Shown: one piece after another, positions 7,312 to 15,767 of the stretch
How positions within the stretch are numbered: position 1 is the stretch's first letter
Layout of the letters: every line of letters begins with the position of its first letter
NCBI GenBank assembly: GCA_029778565.1
Contig: JAKOQC010000379.1
Coordinates: forward strand, 1-52,704
Reading direction: 5' to 3'
DNA: 52,704 bases
From: a bacterium
Lineage (GTDB): Bacteria; Patescibacteriota; Saccharimonadia; CAILAD01; BJGX01
Translations under genes and position numbers: made by a program
Notes under the pieces: model-generated
What the model saw: only the letters and a program-made list of their open reading frames with translations
What the model was told of the DNA's origin: nothing
Database searches by the model: none

Positions 7312-7335
7312 GTATTACGTGGCAGAAACTAGTTA

Positions 7336-7887
7336 TTATTGCTGTTTTGGTGTGGTTTTATTTGTTAGTGCTTGTGTAAGTATGGTAACGGTATTTTCTA
7401 TGACTTTCGGTAATTCTTTTACCTGCTCATTCGAAAAAGATTGTAATACATAGGCTTCAGAGGGAATATTGTGAGCTCGGTTACTCCCTACTCCTACTCG
7501 AATTCGTACAAAGTCTGGCCCGATACTGTCGATAATGTTTTGTAGACCATTATGTCCACCACTACTACCACTGTTGCGAACTCGAATAGCACCGAGCTCT
7601 AGATCGATATCATCACTCACTACCCAAATATCCTCTGGTTTTAGTTTGTAAAACTGAGCGATTTTTTGTACAGCAATACCACTTACATTCATAAAAGTTT
7701 GTGGCTTGGCCAACAGAATAGTTTCTTCACCATACATAGTGGCGAGCATTTCAGACTTGAGTTTTTTATTGGCCTCAAAATGTACTCCCCACATTTCTGC
7801 TAAGGCATCGAGCACCATAAACCCTAAGTTGTGCCGAGTAGTTTCATATTCTCTGCCAGGGTTTCCCAGACCTACAATAAGTTTCAT
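7336..7887 (-). CDS. pth: Peptidyl-tRNA hydrolase
   Basis: The enzyme releases peptides from prematurely dissociated peptidyl-tRNA. The sequence begins MKLIVGLGNPGREYETTRHNLGF, containing the conserved Asn and the catalytic His of TRHN. It continues with KPQTFMNVSG (substrate-binding Asn), VVSDDIDLELG (catalytic Asp) and SSGGHNGLQNI. At 183 aa it is full length. The gene follows der by 24 bp, but a TATACT box 7 nt before the ATG, without a Shine-Dalgarno, suggests it also has its own leaderless transcript. Confidence 0.97.
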   Translation of the reverse strand: MKLIVGLGNPGREYETTRHNLGFMVLDALAEMWGVHFEANKKLKSEMLATMYGEETILLAKPQTFMNVSGIAVQKIAQFYKLKPEDIWVVSDDIDLELGAIRVRNSGSSGGHNGLQNIIDSIGPDFVRIRVGVGSNRAHNIPSEAYVLQSFSNEQVKELPKVIENTVTILTQALTNKTTPKQQ

Positions 7888-7894
7888 ACTTTTT

Positions 7895-7900
7895 AGTATA
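7895..7900 (-). promoter_or_regulatory. -10 element, leaderless pth
   Basis: TATACT on the minus strand ends 7 nt before the pth ATG, and no ribosome site lies between them. Confidence 0.55.
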
Positions 7901-7911
7901 AAGCATTCTTC

Positions 7912-9264
7912 TTAATTACGTCGGTTCTCTTCGGAATATTTCGAGCGATATTCGATAATAATTGGCACCCCAGAGAGTTCATAATTTTCACGTAGTCGAT
8001 TCTGTAAGAATCGAGTGTAGCTCCAGTGCATTTGGTTGGGATGCGTACAGAATATAGTAAATTTTGGTGGTCGGGTACCAGTCTGCGTAGCGTAGTTTAC
8101 TTTTGGTCGACGCGTTTTAACCGCACTCGGTGGATTAATGGCATTGGCATCTTCAATAAATCGGTTCAATTTGGCGGTAGGCAGGGAAAAATCTAGACGA
8201 GCATACACATCTACAATAAGCTTCTTTAAATCTTCGAGGTTTTGTCCGGTTTTCGCACTGGTAAAGATAAGGGGTGCCCAGTAAATGTATTGCAGCTTAG
8301 ACCGCAATGCCTCGCTATATGCAGCCATAGTATGGCTATCTTTATCTTCTATGTTATCCCACTTGGTGACCACTACAATACAGGCTTTGTGTTCGTCTTT
8401 TAAAAGGCCGAGTATTCGTTGGTCTTGGGCCGTAAGTGGTTCGCTACCATCTACTAATGCGAGACAAATATCAGCAGACTCTACGGCTTTCTTTGTGCGC
8501 ACCGAAGAATAAAACTCAATTTCACTGCCCACTCCTTTGCGGCCAATCTTGCCAGGCCGGCGCAAACCTGCTGTATCAATTACTTCAATCTCTCGCCCAA
8601 AAAAATTAAGCGCAAATCGATTGGTGTCGCGTGTAGTATGAGCAGTCTCGCTTTCTATGGCTAGTTTTTCACCGGCCAAGGCATTTAACAGGCTAGACTT
8701 ACCTACATTAGGACGACCAAGCAAGGCAACGCGTATTGGGTCTTTAGTCTTCGTGGGTTTTGCTACTGGTACTACTTCTAAAACATCAGTAATTAGCTCA
8801 TCAACACCTCTCCCATCGAGGGCAGCGATGGCATAACTTTGTTTGAATCCAAGTTTTGTAAAATCTTTGCTTGGTTGAAGTAGTTTTGTTCTATCTACTT
8901 TATTAATAGCAAAAAATACTGGCAACTCACTCTTGTGTAATTGCTTGGCTAATTCTCTGTCGGTTTGAGTAAGTGAGGTTGTACCATCTACCAAAAAAAT
9001 AACAGCTTGGCTTTTTTTGAGCTCATGTAAAAGTAGCTGCATAGCCTCGGCAATAATTGGCTCATTTGGCCTGGTAAAGCCGGCACTGTCTACTACCCAA
9101 AAAGCGCGTTCGCCAAAGCGCGCTACAGCTTTATTTGTATCACGTGTGGTGTTGGGTTGTTCAGAAGTAATTGCTGCACTCGAATGCGTTAAACGATTAA
9201 AGAGTGTACTTTTACCACTATTGGGCAAGCCAACAAGAAGAATTTGAGGGATTTTAGTGCTCAT
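7912..9264 (-). CDS. der: GTPase Der (EngA), 50S assembly factor
   Basis: Der is a tandem-GTPase that helps assemble the large ribosomal subunit. Two G domains are visible: the first with GLPNSGKSTLF, DSAGF and NKVD, the second with GRPNVGKSSLL, DTAGLRRPG and TKWD. The C-terminal KH-like domain follows (RRPKVNYATQTGTRPPKFTIF, then SGVPIIIEYRS). The first-domain DxxG motif reads DSAG, a mild variant. The length of 450 aa is typical. It starts 6 bp after the DD-carboxypeptidase stop without a clear Shine-Dalgarno, so it is part of the rluB-dacA-der run. Confidence 0.97.
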   Translation of the reverse strand: MSTKIPQILLVGLPNSGKSTLFNRLTHSSAAITSEQPNTTRDTNKAVARFGERAFWVVDSAGFTRPNEPIIAEAMQLLLHELKKSQAVIFLVDGTTSLTQTDRELAKQLHKSELPVFFAINKVDRTKLLQPSKDFTKLGFKQSYAIAALDGRGVDELITDVLEVVPVAKPTKTKDPIRVALLGRPNVGKSSLLNALAGEKLAIESETAHTTRDTNRFALNFFGREIEVIDTAGLRRPGKIGRKGVGSEIEFYSSVRTKKAVESADICLALVDGSEPLTAQDQRILGLLKDEHKACIVVVTKWDNIEDKDSHTMAAYSEALRSKLQYIYWAPLIFTSAKTGQNLEDLKKLIVDVYARLDFSLPTAKLNRFIEDANAINPPSAVKTRRPKVNYATQTGTRPPKFTIFCTHPNQMHWSYTRFLQNRLRENYELSGVPIIIEYRSKYSEENRRN

Positions 9265-9270
9265 AGTAAA

Positions 9271-10206
9271 TTATTGCCAGATATAACTATTGAACGCATA
9301 GTTTACCATATTTTGGCTCTCAAGGAAACGATTTGGGCTACGTAAAACCACAGTAACGATTTCGTTACCTGATTTATTGCGCCCGAGAAGCACCAAACAT
9401 TCACCCGCTAGGTCTGTTTGGCCAGTCTTTATACCATATACATTTGGCAGTGCTAAATCATGATTAGTGGTGGTGAGTGTGTATATTTTTCCGCTATTTG
9501 AGGTGATGGTAGTTTTTTCGGTGTTTACTATCTCGCGTACTTTAGGACTATGTAAAAGAATGGTACTGAGTAAAACAAGGTCTTCAGCACTCGAATAATG
9601 ACCCTCGGCATCGAGGCCAGTAGGATTTTTGTACTGACTATGTTTTAGACCCCAGTTGCTTGCCTGGTTGTTCATTTTCTCAGCAAATGCATCTATAGAG
9701 CCCGCATCCCAAATTGCCAGTGCATTCGCTGCATCGTTTGCCGAGTAGATTAGTGTGGCTTTTAGAAGATCGCGCAAGCTAAATTGTTCACCGGGAGTTA
9801 TTCCAATTTTTTGGTCTGCTGGACCAAGGGATGGTAGACTATCTGGAATAGTTACTATTTCGTCAAGATTCTGATGATTTTTTAATATCGTTAGTACCGT
9901 TGTTATTTTGGTAAGCGACGCCATTGGTAATTGGTTGGTAGTGTTTTGGGCATACAGCACTTTCCCGCTATTAACATCATAAATCTCGGCGGCCGCTGCA
10001 GTGGCAACGTAGTTGCTCGAACCGGGCTTTTTGACGGCAGCAAACTGGTTAGGGGTTGGTCGATAGGCTATTTTTTCTATTTTTGGTAGTGGCGCCTGAC
10101 CAAGTGAATGCATAATGCTAGTAAGTTTGCCGCCAACACCCTGTGTGCCTAGTAGTGATTGTAGTAATAGGCCAAGGGCTAGTATGAAGTTTGTAACAAT
10201 ATTCAT
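9271..10206 (-). CDS. D-alanyl-D-alanine carboxypeptidase (PBP5-like)
   Basis: A penicillin-binding serine peptidase that trims stem pentapeptides and so limits cross-linking of peptidoglycan. All three catalytic motifs are present: SLTK (SxxK), SAN (SxN) and KTG. The N-terminus MNIVTNFILALGLLLQSLLG is a signal peptide or membrane anchor. I start at this ATG, 24 codons inside the track ORF, because AAGGGG lies 9 nt upstream and the signal peptide then sits at the true N-terminus. The protein ends soon after the catalytic domain, so no separate C-terminal anchor is visible. The start overlaps the rluB stop by a few bases, indicating coupling. Confidence 0.93.
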   Translation of the reverse strand: MNIVTNFILALGLLLQSLLGTQGVGGKLTSIMHSLGQAPLPKIEKIAYRPTPNQFAAVKKPGSSNYVATAAAAEIYDVNSGKVLYAQNTTNQLPMASLTKITTVLTILKNHQNLDEIVTIPDSLPSLGPADQKIGITPGEQFSLRDLLKATLIYSANDAANALAIWDAGSIDAFAEKMNNQASNWGLKHSQYKNPTGLDAEGHYSSAEDLVLLSTILLHSPKVREIVNTEKTTITSNSGKIYTLTTTNHDLALPNVYGIKTGQTDLAGECLVLLGRNKSGNEIVTVVLRSPNRFLESQNMVNYAFNSYIWQ

Positions 10207-10207
10207 C

Positions 10208-10882
10208 TTACAATACCCCTTCGGGTTGAATGACAGTATGTTTACCACTTGGTAGTGTAGAAAGCCCATAGTTACCAACCCGTATACGCTGCAATTGAAT
10301 TACCGTATAACCGAGCGCCTCAAACATTCTACGTATTTGCCGATTTCTCCCCTCTGTAAGAATTACCCGAAAGGTAGTTGGGGTTATTCGAGTTATTGTT
10401 AAAAATGTACGCTTTTCTCCATCAATTACTACACCATGAATTAACTGCTTCTTATCGCTTGCCTGTAATGCTTTATCTAGACCAACAATATATTCCTTCT
10501 CTTTTTGGTTAGATGGATGAGTAAGTTGATGAACAAAATTTCCGTCCGAGCTTAAAATTACCAGTCCACTACTATCTTCATCGAGCCGACCAGCAATTTT
10601 TAGGTGGGCAAAAGATTTTGGCAATAAAGAAAATATCGTTTTACTATTGCCTTGGGCAACGTGCGAGCAGACGTAGCCAACAGGTTTATTTAGCGCGACA
10701 TAAATCGGCTTTCTTGTAACCCCAGACTTACCACGTAACTGTATGGTGTCACCTTCACTAACTACTGTACCCAAACCGGCTGCCTGACCATTCACCGTTA
10801 CTTCCCCCGCCCGAATAGCTTCGTCGGCCTTTCGGCGTGAAGTAACCAGACTAAGTTCGACCAAGCGCTTATTGAGCCGCAT
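10208..10882 (-). CDS. rluB: RluB/RsuA-family rRNA pseudouridine synthase
   Basis: The enzyme isomerises a specific uridine in rRNA to pseudouridine. An N-terminal S4 RNA-binding domain (MRLNKRLVELSLVTSRRKADEAIRAGEVTVNG) is followed by the catalytic domain with AGRLDEDSSGLVILSSDG, which contains the catalytic Asp, and by EGRNRQIRRMFEALGY. I set the start at MRLNKR because AAGG lies just upstream and the S4 domain begins there; the longer track ORF adds 18 unrelated codons. It overlaps scpB by 14 bp. The gene order scpA-scpB-rluB is common in bacteria. Assignment to rluB rather than rsuA or rluE is by context. Confidence 0.9.
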   Translation of the reverse strand: MRLNKRLVELSLVTSRRKADEAIRAGEVTVNGQAAGLGTVVSEGDTIQLRGKSGVTRKPIYVALNKPVGYVCSHVAQGNSKTIFSLLPKSFAHLKIAGRLDEDSSGLVILSSDGNFVHQLTHPSNQKEKEYIVGLDKALQASDKKQLIHGVVIDGEKRTFLTITRITPTTFRVILTEGRNRQIRRMFEALGYTVIQLQRIRVGNYGLSTLPSGKHTVIQPEGVL

Positions 10883-11384
10883 TTGGTGCCTTATTTTTAG
10901 GTAGAGGTGGTAATTCACGTAGTGAGGTAATACCAAGGTGAGCTAAGAACGCTTGAGTAGTAGAATAGTGTGGTATAGAAATACCATCTATTTTTTTTGC
11001 CTTTGGCTGTATTAAATTACGCTCTACCAATCCTTTAATTGTTTGCTCGCTACCTATTCCACGCATAGTTTCAATTTCTAGTTGAGTAATTGGCTGATGA
11101 TAGGCAACAATTGTTAATACCTCGAGCAAAGCAGCACTTAATTGTTCACTTCGCAATTCTTTTTGTAAATCTTTTGGTAATATGTCTGTTTGAGCGGCTA
11201 ATTGCACTATCGTTTCAGTTTGTAGTAATACAACACCACTTTTATTTAAGTATTCAGAAAGCTCTGTAAGGTTTTTTTCTAGCTCATCGGTAGAAACATT
11301 TAACAATTCTGCTAGTTTTAATTTTTCTAAACCACCAGTATTTATCATTAGTAGGCTATGAAGTTGTTGAGTGATTAAATTCAT
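10869..11384 (-). CDS. scpB: Segregation and condensation protein B
   Basis: ScpB is the winged-helix (kite) subunit of the SMC-ScpAB condensin complex that compacts and separates chromosomes. The conserved block LSAALLEVLTIVAYHQPITQLEIETMRGI and the following IKGLVERNLIQPKAKKIDG and YSTTQAFLAHLGI are diagnostic. At 171 aa it is slightly short but complete. The start overlaps the scpA stop as ATGA and the end overlaps rluB. Confidence 0.95.
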   Translation of the reverse strand: MNLITQQLHSLLMINTGGLEKLKLAELLNVSTDELEKNLTELSEYLNKSGVVLLQTETIVQLAAQTDILPKDLQKELRSEQLSAALLEVLTIVAYHQPITQLEIETMRGIGSEQTIKGLVERNLIQPKAKKIDGISIPHYSTTQAFLAHLGITSLRELPPLPKNKAPNAAQ

Positions 11385-12058
11385 ACAAGCTCCACCATAA
11401 TTCCTTTCGTATCATTTACGATTTTTGCTTTATTATCTTTTACCATCTCGAGAGCCAACAAAAAGCATACTACGGTTTCATAATGCGAGTCGCAATAGGT
11501 ATGTAATTGTTGAATTTCGAGTTGTTGATTAGCTTGCCACATAGAATGAAGTTTTTTACGTAAATAAATAGGGTTTTGTCGTTTGAGTTTGAATGATTTA
11601 GTGGTTGGTTTTAACTGATGTTGCTTGGTAGGATAAAACTGTGTAAAGTTTACTAAATCTAAATTTGTAAAATGAGAAACTTTTGTATTTGTACTACTTT
11701 TTTTAGCGAATTGCAGGCTGGGTTTGGCCGAGTCTGTAATTTGCTTAATGGCTTGGCGGATTGCGGAGAGTTCTTGTAGCTGTTCGGTAAGGTCTTCCAG
11801 CGGCTCTTGATTATCTTGGTTATGGTTAGGTAATAGCGCACGGCTCTTAAGGAGAATAAGTCTGCTCGCAATATCTAAAAACCAATTGGCAGTTGCCGGA
11901 TCTAGCTCTATATTTTGAATACTTGTTAGGTAATCATTCGTAACTTTAGCAAGCGAAATATCGCAGATATCAAGTTTATTACGTTCGATTAATTGCAATA
12001 ACAGGTCGAGTGGACCAGCAAAATTTTCGAGCTGAACAGTATATGTCGAACCCTCCAC
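11381..12058 (-). CDS. scpA: Segregation and condensation protein A (kleisin)
   Basis: The kleisin bridges SMC heads with ScpB. The N-terminus has the family signature (YTVQLENFAGPLDLLLQLIERNKLDICDISLAKVTNDYL), followed by ASRLILLKSRALLP. The C-terminal winged helix is diverged. The start codon is GTG with AAGGAG 7 nt upstream, and that ribosome site overlaps the aspS stop, so the gene is in the aspS transcription unit. The length is 225 aa, near the family norm. Confidence 0.94.
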   Translation of the reverse strand: MEGSTYTVQLENFAGPLDLLLQLIERNKLDICDISLAKVTNDYLTSIQNIELDPATANWFLDIASRLILLKSRALLPNHNQDNQEPLEDLTEQLQELSAIRQAIKQITDSAKPSLQFAKKSSTNTKVSHFTNLDLVNFTQFYPTKQHQLKPTTKSFKLKRQNPIYLRKKLHSMWQANQQLEIQQLHTYCDSHYETVVCFLLALEMVKDNKAKIVNDTKGIMVELV

Positions 12059-12069
12059 TGTAATGCTCC

Positions 12070-13386
12070 TTACGGTGCCAAGCGCTGCATATCGCGCGGG
12101 AATAAGGTGGCTTCTTTAACGTTTTCAAGACCAATAATCTTTTGGGTTAAACGCTCTAGGCCGAGTCCAAACCCCCCATGCGCAGGCATTCCATATTGAA
12201 ATGCCTGCAAGTAATGTTTGAATCCAGGATGCTTAGGGTCGCCACCAATAGCTTCTAGTTGTGAGAGTAGCGTTTGATAATTATTTTCACGCATAGACAA
12301 TGTAGTTATTTCTACACCTCTAAAAATGAGGTCGGCACGGTCTGCTACTTTAGGGTTTTTTGCGTTTTTACGATGGTAAAACTTCATTGCAGATGCAGGA
12401 AATTCGGTAATATATATTGCTTCACTGCCCCATTTTTTTAATGCATATTCGCTTGCAAACCGTTCTTCTGCGGGTGTTGGATCTTTTTCGTTGCGTGTAT
12501 CTTCGTTGGTGGCTTTAAAGTATAGCTCGTGTAACTCAGCTAGGGTAATTTCTGGAATTTTTTTAGTAAGTTTTACCGGTTTGGCCTGTAATTTTTCGAG
12601 CTCACTCTTATGTTTGCTCCAGAGTTTCTCGCATACATAATTAATCATACCGCTAAGAAATTCACACACTTCTTCGAGCTGGGTAATAAATCCCATCTCG
12701 CCATCTACGCTAATGTATTCACTCATATGACGTGTGGTAGTACTTGGTTCGGCTCGGTATACTGGCCCTATCTCGTATACTCTCTCATATACTCCGACCA
12801 TCATTTGTTTATAAAACTGAGGGCTTTGTGCTAAGGTTGCTGTTTTACCAAAATAATCCATCTTGAACACCTCTGCTCCCCCTTCGGTAGGTTCGGCCAA
12901 TAATTTTGGGGTATGAATATTTACAAAGTTATGACTCTCAAAATATTCTCGTATATAGCGCTCGACAGCTGCCTCAATTTTGAAAATCAGCTGCTCGTTG
13001 GTGTTACGCAGCCCAATAGTACGGTTTTCAAACAACGTAGCATGATGTTCTGGCTTGTGACTAATAGGCTTATCTATCTCAATAGGCATAACATCTTTTA
13101 CCGCGGTCAAAATTTCGAGCTGAGGCTTGTGAATTTCTACACCCCCTGGAGCACGATCATCAGTGAATACTTCGCCCGTAACTGTTAAGACGGTTCCCAG
13201 TTGCAAACCATCAAGTTTTTTTAGTTCACTCTCATCTTCTAACAATATTTGTACTAAGCCAGTTCTATCACGAACAACAAGAAAATTAAGCCCACCCAAA
13301 AGGCGACGTTTGTATAACCATCCTGAAATGCTGGCAGTTTTTCCAGCTAATTTTGGCAAATCTGCAACTAATACTCTGTTTTTCAT
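12070..13386 (-). CDS. aspS: Aspartyl-tRNA synthetase, archaeal-type (likely non-discriminating)
   Basis: A class II synthetase charging tRNA-Asp and possibly tRNA-Asn. The N-terminal OB-fold (ISGWLYKRRLLGGLNFLVVRDRTG) is followed by the catalytic core with class II motif 2 around YEIGPVYRAEPSTTTRHMSEY and motif 3 GGFGLGLERLTQKIIG, ending in LFPRDMQRLAP. At 438 aa it lacks the large GAD insertion of standard bacterial AspRS (~590 aa) and matches the archaeal/eukaryotic-like type. That type often misacylates tRNA-Asn and then depends on GatCAB; whether that holds here is inference. TATAAT ends 8 nt before the ATG. Confidence 0.93.
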   Translation of the reverse strand: MKNRVLVADLPKLAGKTASISGWLYKRRLLGGLNFLVVRDRTGLVQILLEDESELKKLDGLQLGTVLTVTGEVFTDDRAPGGVEIHKPQLEILTAVKDVMPIEIDKPISHKPEHHATLFENRTIGLRNTNEQLIFKIEAAVERYIREYFESHNFVNIHTPKLLAEPTEGGAEVFKMDYFGKTATLAQSPQFYKQMMVGVYERVYEIGPVYRAEPSTTTRHMSEYISVDGEMGFITQLEEVCEFLSGMINYVCEKLWSKHKSELEKLQAKPVKLTKKIPEITLAELHELYFKATNEDTRNEKDPTPAEERFASEYALKKWGSEAIYITEFPASAMKFYHRKNAKNPKVADRADLIFRGVEITTLSMRENNYQTLLSQLEAIGGDPKHPGFKHYLQAFQYGMPAHGGFGLGLERLTQKIIGLENVKEATLFPRDMQRLAP

Positions 13387-13394
13387 ATCATCCT

Positions 13395-13400
13395 ATTATA
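13395..13400 (-). promoter_or_regulatory. -10 element, leaderless aspS-scpAB operon
   Basis: TATAAT on the minus strand ends 8 nt before the aspS ATG. The 8 nt read AGGATGAT, so a minimal ribosome site cannot be excluded, but the transcript would start at or very near the ATG. Confidence 0.65.
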
Positions 13401-13429
13401 GCTGACAGATACGATTTGCTCAAATACCT

Positions 13430-13990
13430 TTACTGCGTGGGTGGTGTTGGGGGTGCTGGAGATGGTGTATTGTCGTCTGGCGTTGAAGGATTCGGTGCTT
13501 CGCTTGGCTTGCCTTCTATTTGTGGGGCTGGTGCAGGTGTCGAAGTAGTATCTGGTGCTGGTGCCTCTGCGCGTTGCCCACCACTCCCAAGTACCTGCTC
13601 ATTATTACCTGTAGTAGGCGCAGCCGAAGAAAGCACTTGCTTAATAGCATCTACCATTTCCTCGAGCGTTACTTGTGACTTTACTAGGTATTTATCTACG
13701 CCGAGCTTTTCACCACGTTCTTTGTCTTCTGGAGCCGAAAGTGCTGTCATCATTATTACGCGTGTATGGGCAATTTCTGGAGTAGTACGTACTATATCGA
13801 GTACATCAAACCCAGAAATCTTGGGCATCATAACGTCGAGCAAAATAAGATCGGGACGCTCTTTTACGGCAGTGGCCAGGGCCTCTTCTCCATTGGCGGC
13901 AACGGCTATCTGATAACCTTCTGCTTCTAAGCGAGCCGAATAAACATCGCGCAAGCTAACATCGTCTTCTACAATTAATATTTTTGACAT
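13430..13990 (-). CDS. Response regulator, receiver domain with Pro-rich tail and no output domain
   Basis: The receiver domain (about residues 1-120) has the acidic pair EDD, the phospho-acceptor Asp52 in LILLDVMMPK, the conserved Thr in MMTALS and the Lys in YLVKS. After it comes only a ~65-residue low-complexity tail rich in Pro, Ala, Ser and Thr; there is no DNA-binding domain. It probably acts by protein contacts, as CheY/DivK-type regulators do. The start is the second ATG, 9 nt after AAGGAG; the first would be only 3 nt away. It follows the histidine kinase by 46 bp, so the two form a two-component pair. Confidence 0.9.
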   Translation of the reverse strand: MSKILIVEDDVSLRDVYSARLEAEGYQIAVAANGEEALATAVKERPDLILLDVMMPKISGFDVLDIVRTTPEIAHTRVIMMTALSAPEDKERGEKLGVDKYLVKSQVTLEEMVDAIKQVLSSAAPTTGNNEQVLGSGGQRAEAPAPDTTSTPAPAPQIEGKPSEAPNPSTPDDNTPSPAPPTPPTQ

Positions 13991-14036
13991 TCGCATATTC
14001 TCCTTATCTACTTTGGTTTTATTGTACCACTTATGT

Positions 14037-15737
14037 TTAGCTCTTGACTAGCGGTAAGGTAAAGGTAAATGTTGATCCCTTGCCCGGTGCAGAATCTACC
14101 CAGATTCTCCCACCATATAGCTCTACCAACGTGCGAGCAATATACAGCCCGAGTCCTGTGCCACCTACCTCGCGGGTCATAGAGTTATTTACTCGGTAAA
14201 ACTTCTCAAACATATGCTTTTGCTCTTCGGCCGGAATACCAATACCCGTATCCCTAACACTTACCTTTACGTTGTTTCTATCCCCAGTAAGTGTAAGGTC
14301 TACACTACCATTTTGAGTGTATTTGATAGAATTACTTACTAGATTGGTAATAATTTCACGTACTCTATCTGGGTCAGCATTTACTTTAAACTGTGGTGCT
14401 ACCACTAACTCAGTACCATTGCCGGCTCCCTCACTCCCAATGTGACTATAGAAACTCAAGCCTTTTTTCTTGGCAGATATTTCCATTTCTGAAGCAACCT
14501 GGCTTACTAAGTCGGTCATATTAAACACCTGTCGCTGGTCATTTAAGCGCTGGTCTTCTATTTTGGTAACAGATAATAAATCTTGAAAAAGCTTACCTAA
14601 ATGCAGTGCAGAATTTCGGGCTTTTTCTAAAAAGTTACGAGCTCTATCGTCAACAGTGGCTAAATTGGGGTTTGTTGCCATAGAAAGATAACCCTCTATT
14701 GCTGCTACTGGAGTACGCATCTCATGACTGGCGGTCGAAACAAACTCATTTCGCTGGCGCTGCAGGGCTTTTTGTTCTGAAATATCATGAAACACGGCTA
14801 TAGCACCATTAATCTCGTTTTGCATATCAAATGTTGGAGCTACAGAAATAGAAAAGCTAATTTTGGCGTTGTTGTGAGTTAGAATATGAAATTCATCGGT
14901 AGTGAGTTGCTCACCGGTACTAAAGACCTTTAAAAAAGGATTATTGGCTTTAGTAGTCTGGTTATCGTTTGAGTCGAGTAATTTTATTACACTACTAAAT
15001 AACGTATTTTGGGCGTCCTTTGTACTCCAGTTAGTTAAGTCTTCTGCAGCCGAGTTAAACAAGATTATCTCGAGTTTTTTATTTACCCCAATCACCGGGT
15101 CTGCAATTGCCGCTAGCATGAAGCGCTCACTTAATTGTGTGCTATCGAGCTGATTGGTAATGGTGGTAGCAAGATGAGAAGTTTCTACATAATGATCAAT
15201 CGCCCTGGCTACTAGAAGGCCAAAAATGATGCCGATGAGTGAGTAAAATATTTCTGGTAAGAATAAATTAAGTTTGTTTGTATTTATCACATTCAAAATG
15301 ATAGCGACAACTACAAATAGCGCTAGACCGCTACTACTCATTAGACAGGCTCGTGCGCCGAGTATACAACTCGCCATAACCAAAATTACTAGTACCGGAA
15401 AATATACCGATGCTAGTCCACCACTATAGACTACGCCAATTACCAGACATATCGCCACAAAAGCCAGTGAAATATATGTACTACCAAATGGCCAGCGTCC
15501 TTCAATTTTAGGCCAGACAAAGAAGTTATAAATTACCCCAAGTAATGCAATAGGAATTACTGTATATGCAATTGGTATTCTATTGGAAATATCAATATTC
15601 AAAACAGCCACTATTGCAAAAAATACAATCGACGCGGCTAAACTAAGAGTTGTAGCCGATAGAACGAAAGTTTGTAAGCTTCTGTCGTAGCTTTGTTTGG
15701 TGGGTTTGTTTACCGAGTTTGCAGGGGAATTTTCCAC
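14037..15737 (-). CDS. Membrane sensor histidine kinase with PAS domain
   Basis: About residues 25-185 form several membrane helices. A PAS domain follows (AAIADPVIGVNKKLEIILFNSAAEDLTNW), then HisKA with the phosphorylated His in FVSTASHEMRTPVAAIEGYL. The ATPase has N box REIITNLVSNSIKY, G1 DTGIGIP, F box FEKFYR and G2 GGTGLGLYIA. It should autophosphorylate and signal to the adjacent response regulator. The start codon is GTG. No Shine-Dalgarno precedes it; TGCTATAAT ends 6 nt upstream, so the mRNA should begin at the GTG. The ligand is unknown. Confidence 0.94.
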   Translation of the reverse strand: MENSPANSVNKPTKQSYDRSLQTFVLSATTLSLAASIVFFAIVAVLNIDISNRIPIAYTVIPIALLGVIYNFFVWPKIEGRWPFGSTYISLAFVAICLVIGVVYSGGLASVYFPVLVILVMASCILGARACLMSSSGLALFVVVAIILNVINTNKLNLFLPEIFYSLIGIIFGLLVARAIDHYVETSHLATTITNQLDSTQLSERFMLAAIADPVIGVNKKLEIILFNSAAEDLTNWSTKDAQNTLFSSVIKLLDSNDNQTTKANNPFLKVFSTGEQLTTDEFHILTHNNAKISFSISVAPTFDMQNEINGAIAVFHDISEQKALQRQRNEFVSTASHEMRTPVAAIEGYLSMATNPNLATVDDRARNFLEKARNSALHLGKLFQDLLSVTKIEDQRLNDQRQVFNMTDLVSQVASEMEISAKKKGLSFYSHIGSEGAGNGTELVVAPQFKVNADPDRVREIITNLVSNSIKYTQNGSVDLTLTGDRNNVKVSVRDTGIGIPAEEQKHMFEKFYRVNNSMTREVGGTGLGLYIARTLVELYGGRIWVDSAPGKGSTFTFTLPLVKS

Positions 15738-15743
15738 GACTTA

Positions 15744-15749
15744 ATTATA
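15744..15749 (-). promoter_or_regulatory. Extended -10, leaderless histidine kinase operon
   Basis: TGC-TATAAT on the minus strand ends 6 nt before the GTG start codon, which falls at the expected +1. Confidence 0.7.
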
Positions 15750-15767
15750 GCATAAGTGTATTCAGCC

